From NCBI RefSeq assembly GCF_001548055.1, contig NZ_AP014724.1, positions 868,001-932,000 on the forward strand: a stretch of DNA of 64,000 nucleotides, given 5' to 3'. A program made the translations under genes and the position numbers. Positions within the stretch are counted from its first letter, which is position 1. Each line of letters opens with the position of its first letter. The notes beneath the pieces are model-generated. The model had not been told where the DNA came from. It did not search any database and worked only from the letters and a program-made list of their open reading frames with translations. Source of the DNA: Sulfurospirillum cavolei (GTDB taxonomy: Bacteria; Campylobacterota; Campylobacteria; Campylobacterales; Sulfurospirillaceae). This document shows, piece by piece, positions 34,509-41,748 of this stretch.

Positions 34509-36161
34509 TTATACGAGGAGATCAAAATGGTTTTTAATATAATCGGCGATACGAAAGGCGTTTGCATAAATCGTCCATGTGTAAGGAACACTGCCTCCTG
34601 TGGGCATAAAACTCCCGTCTGTTACGAAAAGATTGGGAATATCGTGGCTTTGGCAATAGCGATTGAGCACGTGTTTTTTAGGATCGTCACCAAAACGGCA
34701 GCCTCCCGCTTGGAGATTTTGAGACGGTAAAGGAGAAATTTCGTACGCTATATTTTTTGCTCCCATGTGTTGGAGTAATTGAGTCGCTTTGGTGGCTAAA
34801 AATTCTCCTACCCTTACATCTTCGGGATGCGCCCCTATGCGAATGTTTGCAACAGGAATGCCGTATTTATCTTTGTATTTTTCATCAACGGAGACGAAAC
34901 AGTTATCATTGGGCATCCAATCGTTAAAGATTTCAAAATTAAGCACTCTGATTGTTGTAAATGTTTGAAAGATTTTATCTTGAAGCTTTTGCCCAAAGAT
35001 GAGTTTGTCGTCTTCTCGTTTCAAAGCGTTGGCACGTCGAATCGGATTGGCATGCTCAAATAAAAAGTCAATCAATCCACCTTTAAACTTTGGTGTAAAA
35101 TACCAATCTTTCAAGGCACGATTTACAAAAAGCCCCGGTTGCAAAAGAACTTCTTGACTAAAATGGCTTACATCAAACTCACCTGAACCCATACCCCCAC
35201 CTGAAAAGAGAAGATTTTTTCCAACGGCTCCTGAAGAATTGGCTAACCCGTTCGGAAATGCCTCATTTTTGGAATTTAACAATAAACGTGAACTCTCAAC
35301 TGCTTGCGCTGCAAGGATAAAAAGTTTCGCTTTTACCTGTTTTTGAGTGCCTTCTTTTGTAAGATAGCGTGCTTTTTGAACCTTGTGCGTACCATCGGTT
35401 TCCAATTTGACTACAAAAGCGTTTGCTATGATATGTAAATTACCGGTTGCTAAAGCAGGTTGAATTAAAGCAGCTCTTGAGCTTCCTTTTGCTCCGCTTG
35501 AACATGCGTAAGAACCGCAATAATGAGAATAGTAACACGGGTTTCGGTTCCCTTTAGGTTCGGAAAGAATGGCTCTTGGTGTCATGAAAGAGGTGAAGTT
35601 TAACTCTTTACATGCCGCATCAAATTTTTCAACAATGGGGTGTTCTGCTAAAGGGGGATACGGGTATGCGTTAGTGCTTCTTGGTTCTTGATGCGCATGT
35701 TCGCTAACACGTCCTGAAACACCAACGATTTTTTCAACCATATCATAGTAAGGCTCAAGCTCTTCATAGCGTATAGGCCAATCTTCAATATTGGCTCCCT
35801 CATACGCGCCGTAAACAGATTTTAGCTTAAAATCATTTGGTTTAAGGCGATGAAAAAAGCCGCTCATGAAATTGGAAGAGCCTCCCAGAAGACTTCCGTT
35901 CCAAAAATTCCAATGATTTTCATAGGTAGGCGTTTTGATCCATTTTCCCTCTTCCAAGGTTTCAATCGTATGGTACTCATCGCTTAGTTTAGGCGTAAAA
36001 ACAGGGCGTTTGGTATAAGCGATTTCATCTTTGGAAAAATCTTGTTCACTGTAAATATCGCCTTTTTCGAGGATAACGACCTTTTTCCCAGCATGTGAAA
36101 GCTCATAAGCAAGCGGTCCTGCTCCCGCACCGCTACCGATAATGCAAACATCGTACTTCAT
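34509..36161 (-). CDS. GMC-family flavin dehydrogenase, large subunit
   Basis: 550 residues from ATG 36161; an upstream in-frame ATG would reach 63 bp into the partner gene. The FAD-binding GSGAGAGPLAYELSHAGKKV opens the protein. NGSLLGGSSNFMSGFFHRL and the C-terminal TDGSFMPTGGSVPYTWTIYA follow the GMC pattern of membrane-bound gluconate or sorbitol dehydrogenases. Lacking its own signal, it is probably exported with the Tat-bearing small subunit, whose gene overlaps by 4 bp. No cytochrome subunit is adjacent. Substrate unknown. Confidence 0.87.
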   Translation of the reverse strand: MKYDVCIIGSGAGAGPLAYELSHAGKKVVILEKGDIYSEQDFSKDEIAYTKRPVFTPKLSDEYHTIETLEEGKWIKTPTYENHWNFWNGSLLGGSSNFMSGFFHRLKPNDFKLKSVYGAYEGANIEDWPIRYEELEPYYDMVEKIVGVSGRVSEHAHQEPRSTNAYPYPPLAEHPIVEKFDAACKELNFTSFMTPRAILSEPKGNRNPCYYSHYCGSYACSSGAKGSSRAALIQPALATGNLHIIANAFVVKLETDGTHKVQKARYLTKEGTQKQVKAKLFILAAQAVESSRLLLNSKNEAFPNGLANSSGAVGKNLLFSGGGMGSGEFDVSHFSQEVLLQPGLFVNRALKDWYFTPKFKGGLIDFLFEHANPIRRANALKREDDKLIFGQKLQDKIFQTFTTIRVLNFEIFNDWMPNDNCFVSVDEKYKDKYGIPVANIRIGAHPEDVRVGEFLATKATQLLQHMGAKNIAYEISPLPSQNLQAGGCRFGDDPKKHVLNRYCQSHDIPNLFVTDGSFMPTGGSVPYTWTIYANAFRIADYIKNHFDLLV

Positions 36162-36646
36162 GCTTTTCTTCCGTATTTTTGCATAGGGCGAGGATTTCCA
36201 TTGACATGTAAGGTTGCGTTCCACCCTCGTTCATGGGTATTTCCACCGTAAATAGGATCGCTAAACATAGCTTCAAGCGTATAATAGATAAGTCTTGAAA
36301 GCCATTTTTCTAAGTCATCATCTTTTGTTGCAATCTCTAAGATTTTGTTTTTGGATACAGTATCTTGCTCCCAAAAATCCGGAAATTTTTGATGAAAAAC
36401 AAAAGCTCCTTTGATAAGCAACTCTAAATCATTTGCATCAAAATATTCGGATGAACTGTTCGATACCAAATAAAAAAGTGCATTTACCTCCTGTGCTGAT
36501 GGCATGTGTTGGGTTTTGGGAAATAAAACGTCTTGCACACTTGCTATGGTTTCCCATACGTCTTTAGGAATTTCTCGAGCGTGCGTATCCATTCTCAAAA
36601 ACAAAGGTGATGTAGCACCGAGTGCTATAAAGGTTCGTCTCTTCAT
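36158..36646 (-). CDS. Gluconate 2-dehydrogenase subunit 3-like, Tat-exported small subunit
   Basis: 162 residues from ATG 36646, where a Tat-like signal starts (MKRRTFIALGATSPLFL). The rest matches the gluconate 2-dehydrogenase subunit 3 family, including SNSSSEYFDANDLELLIKGA and a C-terminal FSDPIYGGNTHERGWNATLH. It should escort the flavoprotein to the periplasm and hold it there. A TGACATGTAA site lies at 36202. Base composition of this gene pair is more A/T-rich than msrPQ, which may indicate separate acquisition. Confidence 0.82.
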   Translation of the reverse strand: MKRRTFIALGATSPLFLRMDTHAREIPKDVWETIASVQDVLFPKTQHMPSAQEVNALFYLVSNSSSEYFDANDLELLIKGAFVFHQKFPDFWEQDTVSKNKILEIATKDDDLEKWLSRLIYYTLEAMFSDPIYGGNTHERGWNATLHVNGNPRPMQKYGRKA

Positions 36647-36719
36647 GGTAGCTATTTTAGCACACCGCATGTAAAGGATTTGTGTAATAAAACTACATAA
36701 TGACTACACGTAAAATCAT

Positions 36720-36725
36720 TATACT
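36720..36725 (+). promoter_or_regulatory. Probable -10 box of the EGKCG peptide gene
   Basis: TATACT 33 bp upstream of the ATG, followed by an AAAAAAGGAG ribosome site at 36743-36752. No clear -35. Confidence 0.4.
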
Positions 36726-36757
36726 GCCACTATCCAAACCCCAAAAAAGGAGATTTT

Positions 36758-36973
36758 ATGCAAGTTAAAGTTAAACCTCTTGTAGCGTTAGGTATGGCTG
36801 CAATGTTCGTAAGCGGTGCAATGGCGGCCGAGGGTAAATGCGGCGGAGAGATGAACGCTACCAAAGATACCAAAGAGATGAAAAAGCCTGCCGATGCAAA
36901 ATGCGGCGGCGATAAAATGTCTCAGGATACCAAAAAACCCGCCGATGCAAAGTGCGGAGCGGAAAAGAAATAA
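36758..36973 (+). CDS. Small exported Cys-rich EGKCG-repeat peptide (bufferin/HvfA-like)
   Basis: 71 residues. Signal peptide MQVKVKPLVALGMAAMFVSG ending AMA at about 23. The mature 48-residue chain is Lys-rich with three KCG motifs at 27-29, 48-50 and 65-67; the first is EGKCGG, and KKPADAKCG is repeated. EGKCG cores are the modification sites in copper-binding HvfA/bufferin precursors, whose Cys are converted by MNIO (DUF692) enzymes. No DUF692 or DUF2063 gene is present in the window, so either the modifier is elsewhere or the resemblance is only compositional. A two-component system follows directly. Confidence 0.7.
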   Translation: MQVKVKPLVALGMAAMFVSGAMAAEGKCGGEMNATKDTKEMKKPADAKCGGDKMSQDTKKPADAKCGAEKK

Positions 36974-36988
36974 GTAAGGCTCACAGTC

Positions 36989-37018
36989 ATACCGTAGCCT
37001 TCGCAAAGGCTATGGTAT
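36989..37018 (+). terminator. Terminator-like hairpin whose right arm contains the next promoter
   Basis: Arms 36989-37001 (ATACCGTAGCCTT) and 37006-37018 (AAGGCTATGGTAT) pair at 12 of 13 positions plus one G-T, with a 4-nt loop. The right arm runs into TATAAT at 37016-37021, 22 bp before the response regulator start. No T-run follows. Confidence 0.55.
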
Positions 37019-37021
37019 AAT
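37016..37021 (+). promoter_or_regulatory. Probable -10 box of the two-component operon
   Basis: TATAAT within GGTATAATGG, overlapping the hairpin that ends the EGKCG peptide gene. It is 22 bp upstream of the response regulator ATG. Confidence 0.45.
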
Positions 37022-37042
37022 GGATGAAAAAGGGAACGCTCG

Positions 37043-37699
37043 ATGAAGATTTTAGTGTTGGAGGACGATCCTATTTTGTCCGACATTTTACTCTGTCATC
37101 TCAACGGACATAGGCATCAAACCGTGCATTTTTGCGATGGACAATCAGCTTTTGATGCACTGAACGATCAAAAATTTGACCTTTTAATTCTTGACATCAA
37201 TGTCCCCAAATTAAGCGGTATCGACCTTCTTAAAGAAATTCGTACGTATCAAAACAATACTCCTACCATTATTATAACCGCCTTTCAAGATACGGCTCAT
37301 TTAAAAAAAGGCTTTGAGAACGGCTGTGACGATTACATTAAAAAACCTTTTGATCTGGAAGAGCTGGATTTAAGAATTAAAAATATTCAAAAACGCTTTC
37401 ACATCGTCAATGAAGAAGCCTTAAAATTAGACGACGATGTTTCGTTAATCGTTTCAAAAAATCGTTTGCTTGTCAATGGAATATCCTACACGCTTACTCG
37501 CAAAGAGTGTAAAATTTTACTGTATCTGTGCAATCAAAAAGGGAAAGTCGTTTCTTCGGAAGAGCTTATTCAAAATTTATGGGATTATCATGAAATGCCC
37601 AGTGAAGCGACGATTAGAGTTTATATTAAAAATTTACGCACTATTTTAGGAAAAGATAAAATTCAAACCGTTAGAGGAAATGGATACCTTTTTGAATAA
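37043..37699 (+). CDS. OmpR-family response regulator
   Basis: 218 residues. The receiver has LEDDPILSDIL at the N-terminus, the phospho-acceptor Asp in LLILDINVPKLSG (about residue 51) and a Lys in CDDYIKKPFDLEELD. The winged-helix output contains LTRKECKILLYLC and SEATIRVYIKNLRTILGKD. It overlaps the kinase gene by 20 bp. Position next to the EGKCG peptide suggests a metal- or redox-responsive system, which is inference. Confidence 0.9.
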   Translation: MKILVLEDDPILSDILLCHLNGHRHQTVHFCDGQSAFDALNDQKFDLLILDINVPKLSGIDLLKEIRTYQNNTPTIIITAFQDTAHLKKGFENGCDDYIKKPFDLEELDLRIKNIQKRFHIVNEEALKLDDDVSLIVSKNRLLVNGISYTLTRKECKILLYLCNQKGKVVSSEELIQNLWDYHEMPSEATIRVYIKNLRTILGKDKIQTVRGNGYLFE

Positions 37700-38852
37700 A
37701 GAAGAACTTAAAACATTATGGGGATTTTTAATCGTCTATGTTGCCTCCGCTTTGATCCTTATGGTGATCATTGCTATTTTGTATTACCGCAACGAGACAT
37801 ATAAAATTAACGAAAAACGCTTAATGGAAATTAAAACCGTCATCATGGGTTATGAAAAAGAGCTGATGAGGGCGGAAATGGATAAAGTACCTTATGCGTT
37901 TCATCCACCGAAAGAGTTTTTTAGCGTGGCATTGTTAAACAGGGAAAAACAACCTCTTTTTTCGAACTTCAAAAATCAGATTGTTGATGTGAATGCAACA
38001 CGTTACGCCGTTCGCGAATTAGCAACGCCTATCAATGAAGTCGCCTATATTGTTGTCGATGAAGCCAAGAGCGAACAAGAGATATTCACGTTAAAATTCA
38101 TTATTTTCTTGAGTATTTTTATATCCGCTATTTTTGTCGGTATTGAAGGTTATTTTTTAAGTCGGTTTTTACTCAAGCCCGTTCATTCGCGCATTGAAAA
38201 ACTCAATAAATTTATTAAAGACAGTTCGCATGAACTCAATACGCCCGTAGCGGCTTTGATGATGAGCGTTTCAAGCCTGAAACAAAGCTCTTTTAGCGAT
38301 AGACGCATTATTAACCATATCTCTATTAGTACCAAACTCATTTCACAGATTTACAATAGCTTAAGCTACATCGCTTTTAACGATATCGATGAAGTCTTTG
38401 AAGAGACCTTTGATCTTGCTCTTTTAATCCAAGAGAGTGTTAGCTATTTCAATGAAATCGCCGCGACGAAAGAAAATACGATTACCGCGCAACTTCAAAC
38501 AACCTTTATTCATATGGATAAGTCCCGTATTCAAAAAGTGATTCACAATCTTTTATCCAATGCCATCAAATACAGTTATCCCAAAACAACGATTTCCGTG
38601 AAACTTTCCGAGTACCTTTTGACGGTTACCGACAAGGGTATCGGTATTAGCGAAGAAAATAAAAAAACTATTTTTAAGCGATTTGAACGTAGAAGCACCA
38701 CAGTCGGTGGTTTTGGCATAGGACTGGATATTGTGAATTCTGTTTGCAAAATGTACCGTATTAAAGTTTGGGTTGAGTCCGTAGCCATGAAGGAAACCAC
38801 GTTTTACTTACAATTTCCTCCGCTTCGAAATGTTACAACCCTATCGGTTTGA
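37680..38852 (+). CDS. Membrane sensor histidine kinase
   Basis: 390 residues. Membrane helices at about 15-37 and 139-162 bracket a periplasmic sensor of about 100 residues. H-box FIKDSSHELNTPVAALMMSV; the DSSHELNTP form (Asn instead of Arg) is common in Campylobacterota kinases. N-box VIHNLLSNAIKYSYP and G-box VGGFGIGLDIVN are intact. No HAMP is obvious. It should phosphorylate the overlapping upstream regulator. Codon use is more A/T-rich than its neighbours. Confidence 0.9.
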   Translation: MDTFLNKEELKTLWGFLIVYVASALILMVIIAILYYRNETYKINEKRLMEIKTVIMGYEKELMRAEMDKVPYAFHPPKEFFSVALLNREKQPLFSNFKNQIVDVNATRYAVRELATPINEVAYIVVDEAKSEQEIFTLKFIIFLSIFISAIFVGIEGYFLSRFLLKPVHSRIEKLNKFIKDSSHELNTPVAALMMSVSSLKQSSFSDRRIINHISISTKLISQIYNSLSYIAFNDIDEVFEETFDLALLIQESVSYFNEIAATKENTITAQLQTTFIHMDKSRIQKVIHNLLSNAIKYSYPKTTISVKLSEYLLTVTDKGIGISEENKKTIFKRFERRSTTVGGFGIGLDIVNSVCKMYRIKVWVESVAMKETTFYLQFPPLRNVTTLSV

Positions 38853-38871
38853 AAAAGAGTTCAAACGCGAT

Positions 38872-39675
38872 TTAGTGTTTTTGTAGCCACGTTTGGATCA
38901 TTTGATAAGCGATACTTGTGGAATAGGGCAGGTCGGGAAGCGTCTCTTTGGTAAACCATTTGGCGTCTTCGAGCTCCTCTTCTTGAATGATGATTTCTCC
39001 GCTTTTGTATCGGGCGAAAAAGCCGATCATAAACGAATGGGGAAACGGCCACGGTTGCGTACCGAAATACTCCAAGCCTTCGATTTCGAGTCCGACTTCT
39101 TCTTTGACTTCCCGAACCACACACGCTTCGGCACTCTCTCCGGCTTCGACGAATCCGGCGATCAGGCTGTACATGCTATTGGCATAATGGTACGAACGCG
39201 CTAAGAGTATCTCATCGCCGCGCGTAATCAGGACGATGCATGCGGGGGAGAGTTTTGGAAACGAAAGTTGTCCGCAAGCGGTACATTTGAGCGATGACAT
39301 GGTTGCAAAGTAGCTAAAAGGCGCACCGCATCTGCCGCAAAAACGGTTGTCTTGAAGCCAGTGGACGAGTTGTTTTGCGCGAATTAAAGGCTCCAAAAGA
39401 TCATCGCCGACCAAAGGAAGGATGCTTCGAAGTTGTCTTTTTTCAAAAGGTGCATTCACTTCCAAAGCCGCGTCCCAAAGGTAGAGACTAAAGGTTTGTC
39501 GATCGTTTTTGGCGATGTCGAATCGGTGTGTCGGTTCTTGAAAGAGGGCTAAATCTTCTTCCGAGGGAAAGGTAAGATCGGGAAGCAGTAAGACTAAATC
39601 ATCCGAAAATGCTAAAATAAATCGGTTTGGTTCGTGTTGCGTCGGTTTAAAAAACGGAACAATAGGGTTCGCCAT
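38872..39675 (-). CDS. nudC: NADH pyrophosphatase / RNA decapping hydrolase NudC
   Basis: 267 residues from ATG 39675 with AGAGGA upstream. A zinc ribbon (FCGRCG, then KCTACG) lies in the middle. The Nudix box GFVEAGESAEACVVREVKEE is complete, and the NADH-specific motif TQPWPFPHSFM follows it. It hydrolyses NAD(H) to NMN(H) and AMP and removes NAD caps from RNA. It converges on the kinase gene with a 19-bp gap. Confidence 0.95.
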   Translation of the reverse strand: MANPIVPFFKPTQHEPNRFILAFSDDLVLLLPDLTFPSEEDLALFQEPTHRFDIAKNDRQTFSLYLWDAALEVNAPFEKRQLRSILPLVGDDLLEPLIRAKQLVHWLQDNRFCGRCGAPFSYFATMSSLKCTACGQLSFPKLSPACIVLITRGDEILLARSYHYANSMYSLIAGFVEAGESAEACVVREVKEEVGLEIEGLEYFGTQPWPFPHSFMIGFFARYKSGEIIIQEEELEDAKWFTKETLPDLPYSTSIAYQMIQTWLQKH

Positions 39676-39801
39676 CGCAAAATCCTCTTTTTTTGATCGA
39701 AGTATCATAGCACAAACCCCCTAAAGAGCCTTAAAAATGCATTTTTGAGGCAAAAAATAAAAAAATAAAAAAAAATCGTTATGTTTTTAAATATATTACG
39801 C

Positions 39802-39862
39802 TATACTATGCTTCTGATTTGAGAGTCAAGGCTTCATGCGCTTCCCCATGTTTGAAGCCTTG
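39802..39862 (+). promoter_or_regulatory. Promoter -10 and leader hairpin before a small membrane-protein gene
   Basis: TATACT at 39802-39807 follows an A/T-rich block. About 20 bp later CAAGGCTTCA (39827-39836) pairs perfectly with TGAAGCCTTG (39853-39862), followed by GTTTTATT. The stem could be an attenuator or protect the leader of the downstream 58-codon gene. The other part of the gap (39676-39800) is A/T-rich and shows no gene. Confidence 0.45.
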
Positions 39863-39889
39863 GTTTTATTACCTTGAAAGGAAGTGACG

Positions 39890-40066
39890 ATGGAATCGTT
39901 AAACACAATCTTTTTTTCGTTATGTGAAATCAGTTGCATTTTGACGCTTTTTTGCTTAATGCTCATTGGTATTTACGGATTAACCTTCAAATGTTTTACC
40001 CTGTTTTTAAGGTTTGATAAAACCGTTTCTTCCCAAAACAAAAACCATCCGCCGTTTCAATCCTAA
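39890..40066 (+). CDS. Small membrane protein, 58 aa, unknown
   Basis: ATG 39890 is preceded by AAAGGAAG at good distance. The protein starts MESLNTIFFSLCEISC, has one or two membrane segments rich in Cys, Phe and Leu (to about residue 40), and a polar tail ending NHPPFQS. It has its own promoter and leader hairpin and converges on arsB with a 6-bp gap. I do not recognise it. The good ribosome site and hydrophobic pattern argue that it is translated. Confidence 0.5.
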   Translation: MESLNTIFFSLCEISCILTLFCLMLIGIYGLTFKCFTLFLRFDKTVSSQNKNHPPFQS

Positions 40067-40072
40067 GCTTCT

Positions 40073-41329
40073 CTAAACGGCAATACTGAGCAATACGACC
40101 GCCAAAATCGGCGGTGTGACGAGAAGTCCAAATTTAGAGTAATCCCAAAAGCTGATTTTCACCCCTTTTTTTGCCATAGTGTGCAACCATAAAAGGGTGG
40201 CAAGCGAGCCAAAAGGGGTCATTTTAGGTCCTAGATTACAGCCGATGATATTGGCATACGCCAAAGCGGAGTTAGGAATGTCCTGCAAAGCGATGTCCAT
40301 GATCATGACACTGGGCATATTGTTCATGAGTGCGCTCAAAATGGCGGCGATAAAACCCGTGCCGACAATCGCAATCGTATTGCCCTGTGCATTGAGTTCA
40401 TTTAAAATATGTGTCAGATACGTTGTGAGTCCCGCATTTTTCAGTCCGTAAACAACGATGTACAGCCCGATGCTAAACCACACAACCTGCCACGGAGCGG
40501 TTTTGATGGTGAGCCACGGTTTGGCGGCTTTAAAGTAGGTGGCGATGGCAAGAAACACAAGTGCGCCGCCAAGAGCTATAAAGCTGATCGGCACGTGGTA
40601 AAGCTCGCCCACAAAATAGCTCCCCAAGAGCGCTGCGATAAAAAACCAACTGAGGTAAAAAAGTGGCTTACTTTTTAAAACGTCATCGGGATTTTTTAAG
40701 AGTTCCACATTTACATGTAAAGGGATGTCCTTGCGCAAAAAGAGCCACAAAACAGCGATGGAGACGAGAGTGCTTACGATGTAAGGCGTGAACATGACAC
40801 TTAAGTATTTGGCAAAGCCGATGTGAAAATAGTTCGCTGTGACGATGTTGGTGAGGTTGGAGAAGATAAAAGGAAGCGACGCGGAGTCTGAGATAAAACC
40901 ACCAGCGAGCAAAAACGCGACAATCGTTTTAGCTTCCAGTTTTAAAATGCGCATTTTTGCGAGTAAAATCGGCGTTAAGATCAGCACGGCGCCGTCATTC
41001 GCAAATAACGCGGAGATGATGGAGCCAAGAAGCAGCGAGTAGACGAACATCCAATGCCCATTGCCTTTGGAAAACTTCGTCATCTTGATCGCGCACCATT
41101 CAAAAAAGCCGATCTCATCGAGAACCAATGAGAGAATGATAATGCCGATAAACGCCAACGTCGCGTCCCAAACGATGTTCGTTACGACCAAAACATCGGC
41201 AAAACTGACCACGCCTAAAAGGAGGGCAAAAAGAGCGCCGATGATGGCAGACGTGCCGATCTGAAGCCCGCGCGGTTGAAGAATGACCAAAAGCAAGGTT
41301 GCAAGAAAAATGACAAAAGCTAAGATCAT
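40073..41329 (-). CDS. arsB: Arsenite efflux permease ArsB
   Basis: 418 residues with about 11-12 membrane helices. FANDGAVLILTPILLAKMR and the C-terminal AYANIIGCNLGPKMTPFGSL are ArsB signatures. It exports arsenite or antimonite, driven by membrane potential. It overlaps arsR by 4 bp and is controlled by it. A perfect TTACATGTAA is inside at 40711. No arsC or arsA is adjacent. Confidence 0.92.
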   Translation of the reverse strand: MILAFVIFLATLLLVILQPRGLQIGTSAIIGALFALLLGVVSFADVLVVTNIVWDATLAFIGIIILSLVLDEIGFFEWCAIKMTKFSKGNGHWMFVYSLLLGSIISALFANDGAVLILTPILLAKMRILKLEAKTIVAFLLAGGFISDSASLPFIFSNLTNIVTANYFHIGFAKYLSVMFTPYIVSTLVSIAVLWLFLRKDIPLHVNVELLKNPDDVLKSKPLFYLSWFFIAALLGSYFVGELYHVPISFIALGGALVFLAIATYFKAAKPWLTIKTAPWQVVWFSIGLYIVVYGLKNAGLTTYLTHILNELNAQGNTIAIVGTGFIAAILSALMNNMPSVMIMDIALQDIPNSALAYANIIGCNLGPKMTPFGSLATLLWLHTMAKKGVKISFWDYSKFGLLVTPPILAVVLLSIAV

Positions 41330-41640
41330 TTATCAGCCTTACATGTAACACTGCATGAAGGAACGGTAAGCTCCAAATAGCCGATCTCTTCTAAACACGC
41401 CAACCTAAAACGATCCAGAGGAGAGCGAATGGCATAATACGCCCATTTCCCACGTCGATCCACACGCAAAAAGCCCGCGTCTTTGAGGATTTTGAGATGA
41501 CGTGAGACACGCGACTGGATCATACTGAACGCCGATTCGATCTCACAGACACAGACTTCGCCGTTTTGGTGAATGAAGTTTAAGATGTGTAAGCGCGTTT
41601 CGTCATTGAGCGCGCCAACGGTTTTTAAAAAAATGTCCAT
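41326..41640 (-). CDS. arsR: ArsR-family arsenic-responsive repressor
   Basis: 104 residues from ATG 41640. The winged helix covers ETRLHILNFIHQNGEVCVCE and SRVSRHLKILKDAGFLRV. The metal-binding CVCE lies at the start of the recognition region, and extra Cys occur at the C-terminus (PSCSVTC). It should release its operator on binding As(III). A perfect TTACATGTAA sits at 41339 near its 3' end. Confidence 0.93.
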   Translation of the reverse strand: MDIFLKTVGALNDETRLHILNFIHQNGEVCVCEIESAFSMIQSRVSRHLKILKDAGFLRVDRRGKWAYYAIRSPLDRFRLACLEEIGYLELTVPSCSVTCKADK

Positions 41641-41667
41641 CGTTTTCTCTTTGGTTTGATTTGGCGT

Positions 41668-41706
41668 AGTATAGCACAAAAAAGTTTCACATCAAGATAT
41701 ATTGAT
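41668..41706 (-). promoter_or_regulatory. arsRB promoter and ArsR operator
   Basis: On the minus strand the -35 TTGATG (41695-41690) and -10 TATACT (41673-41668) are separated by 16 bp. ATCAA-N6-TTGAT (41691-41706) is a perfect inverted repeat covering the -35 box, the type of site ArsR proteins bind. Binding there would block polymerase. Confidence 0.7.
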
Positions 41707-41748
41707 ATGAATTAAACGTAGCGACCTAAAGCGGTAAGGAGCAAACCT

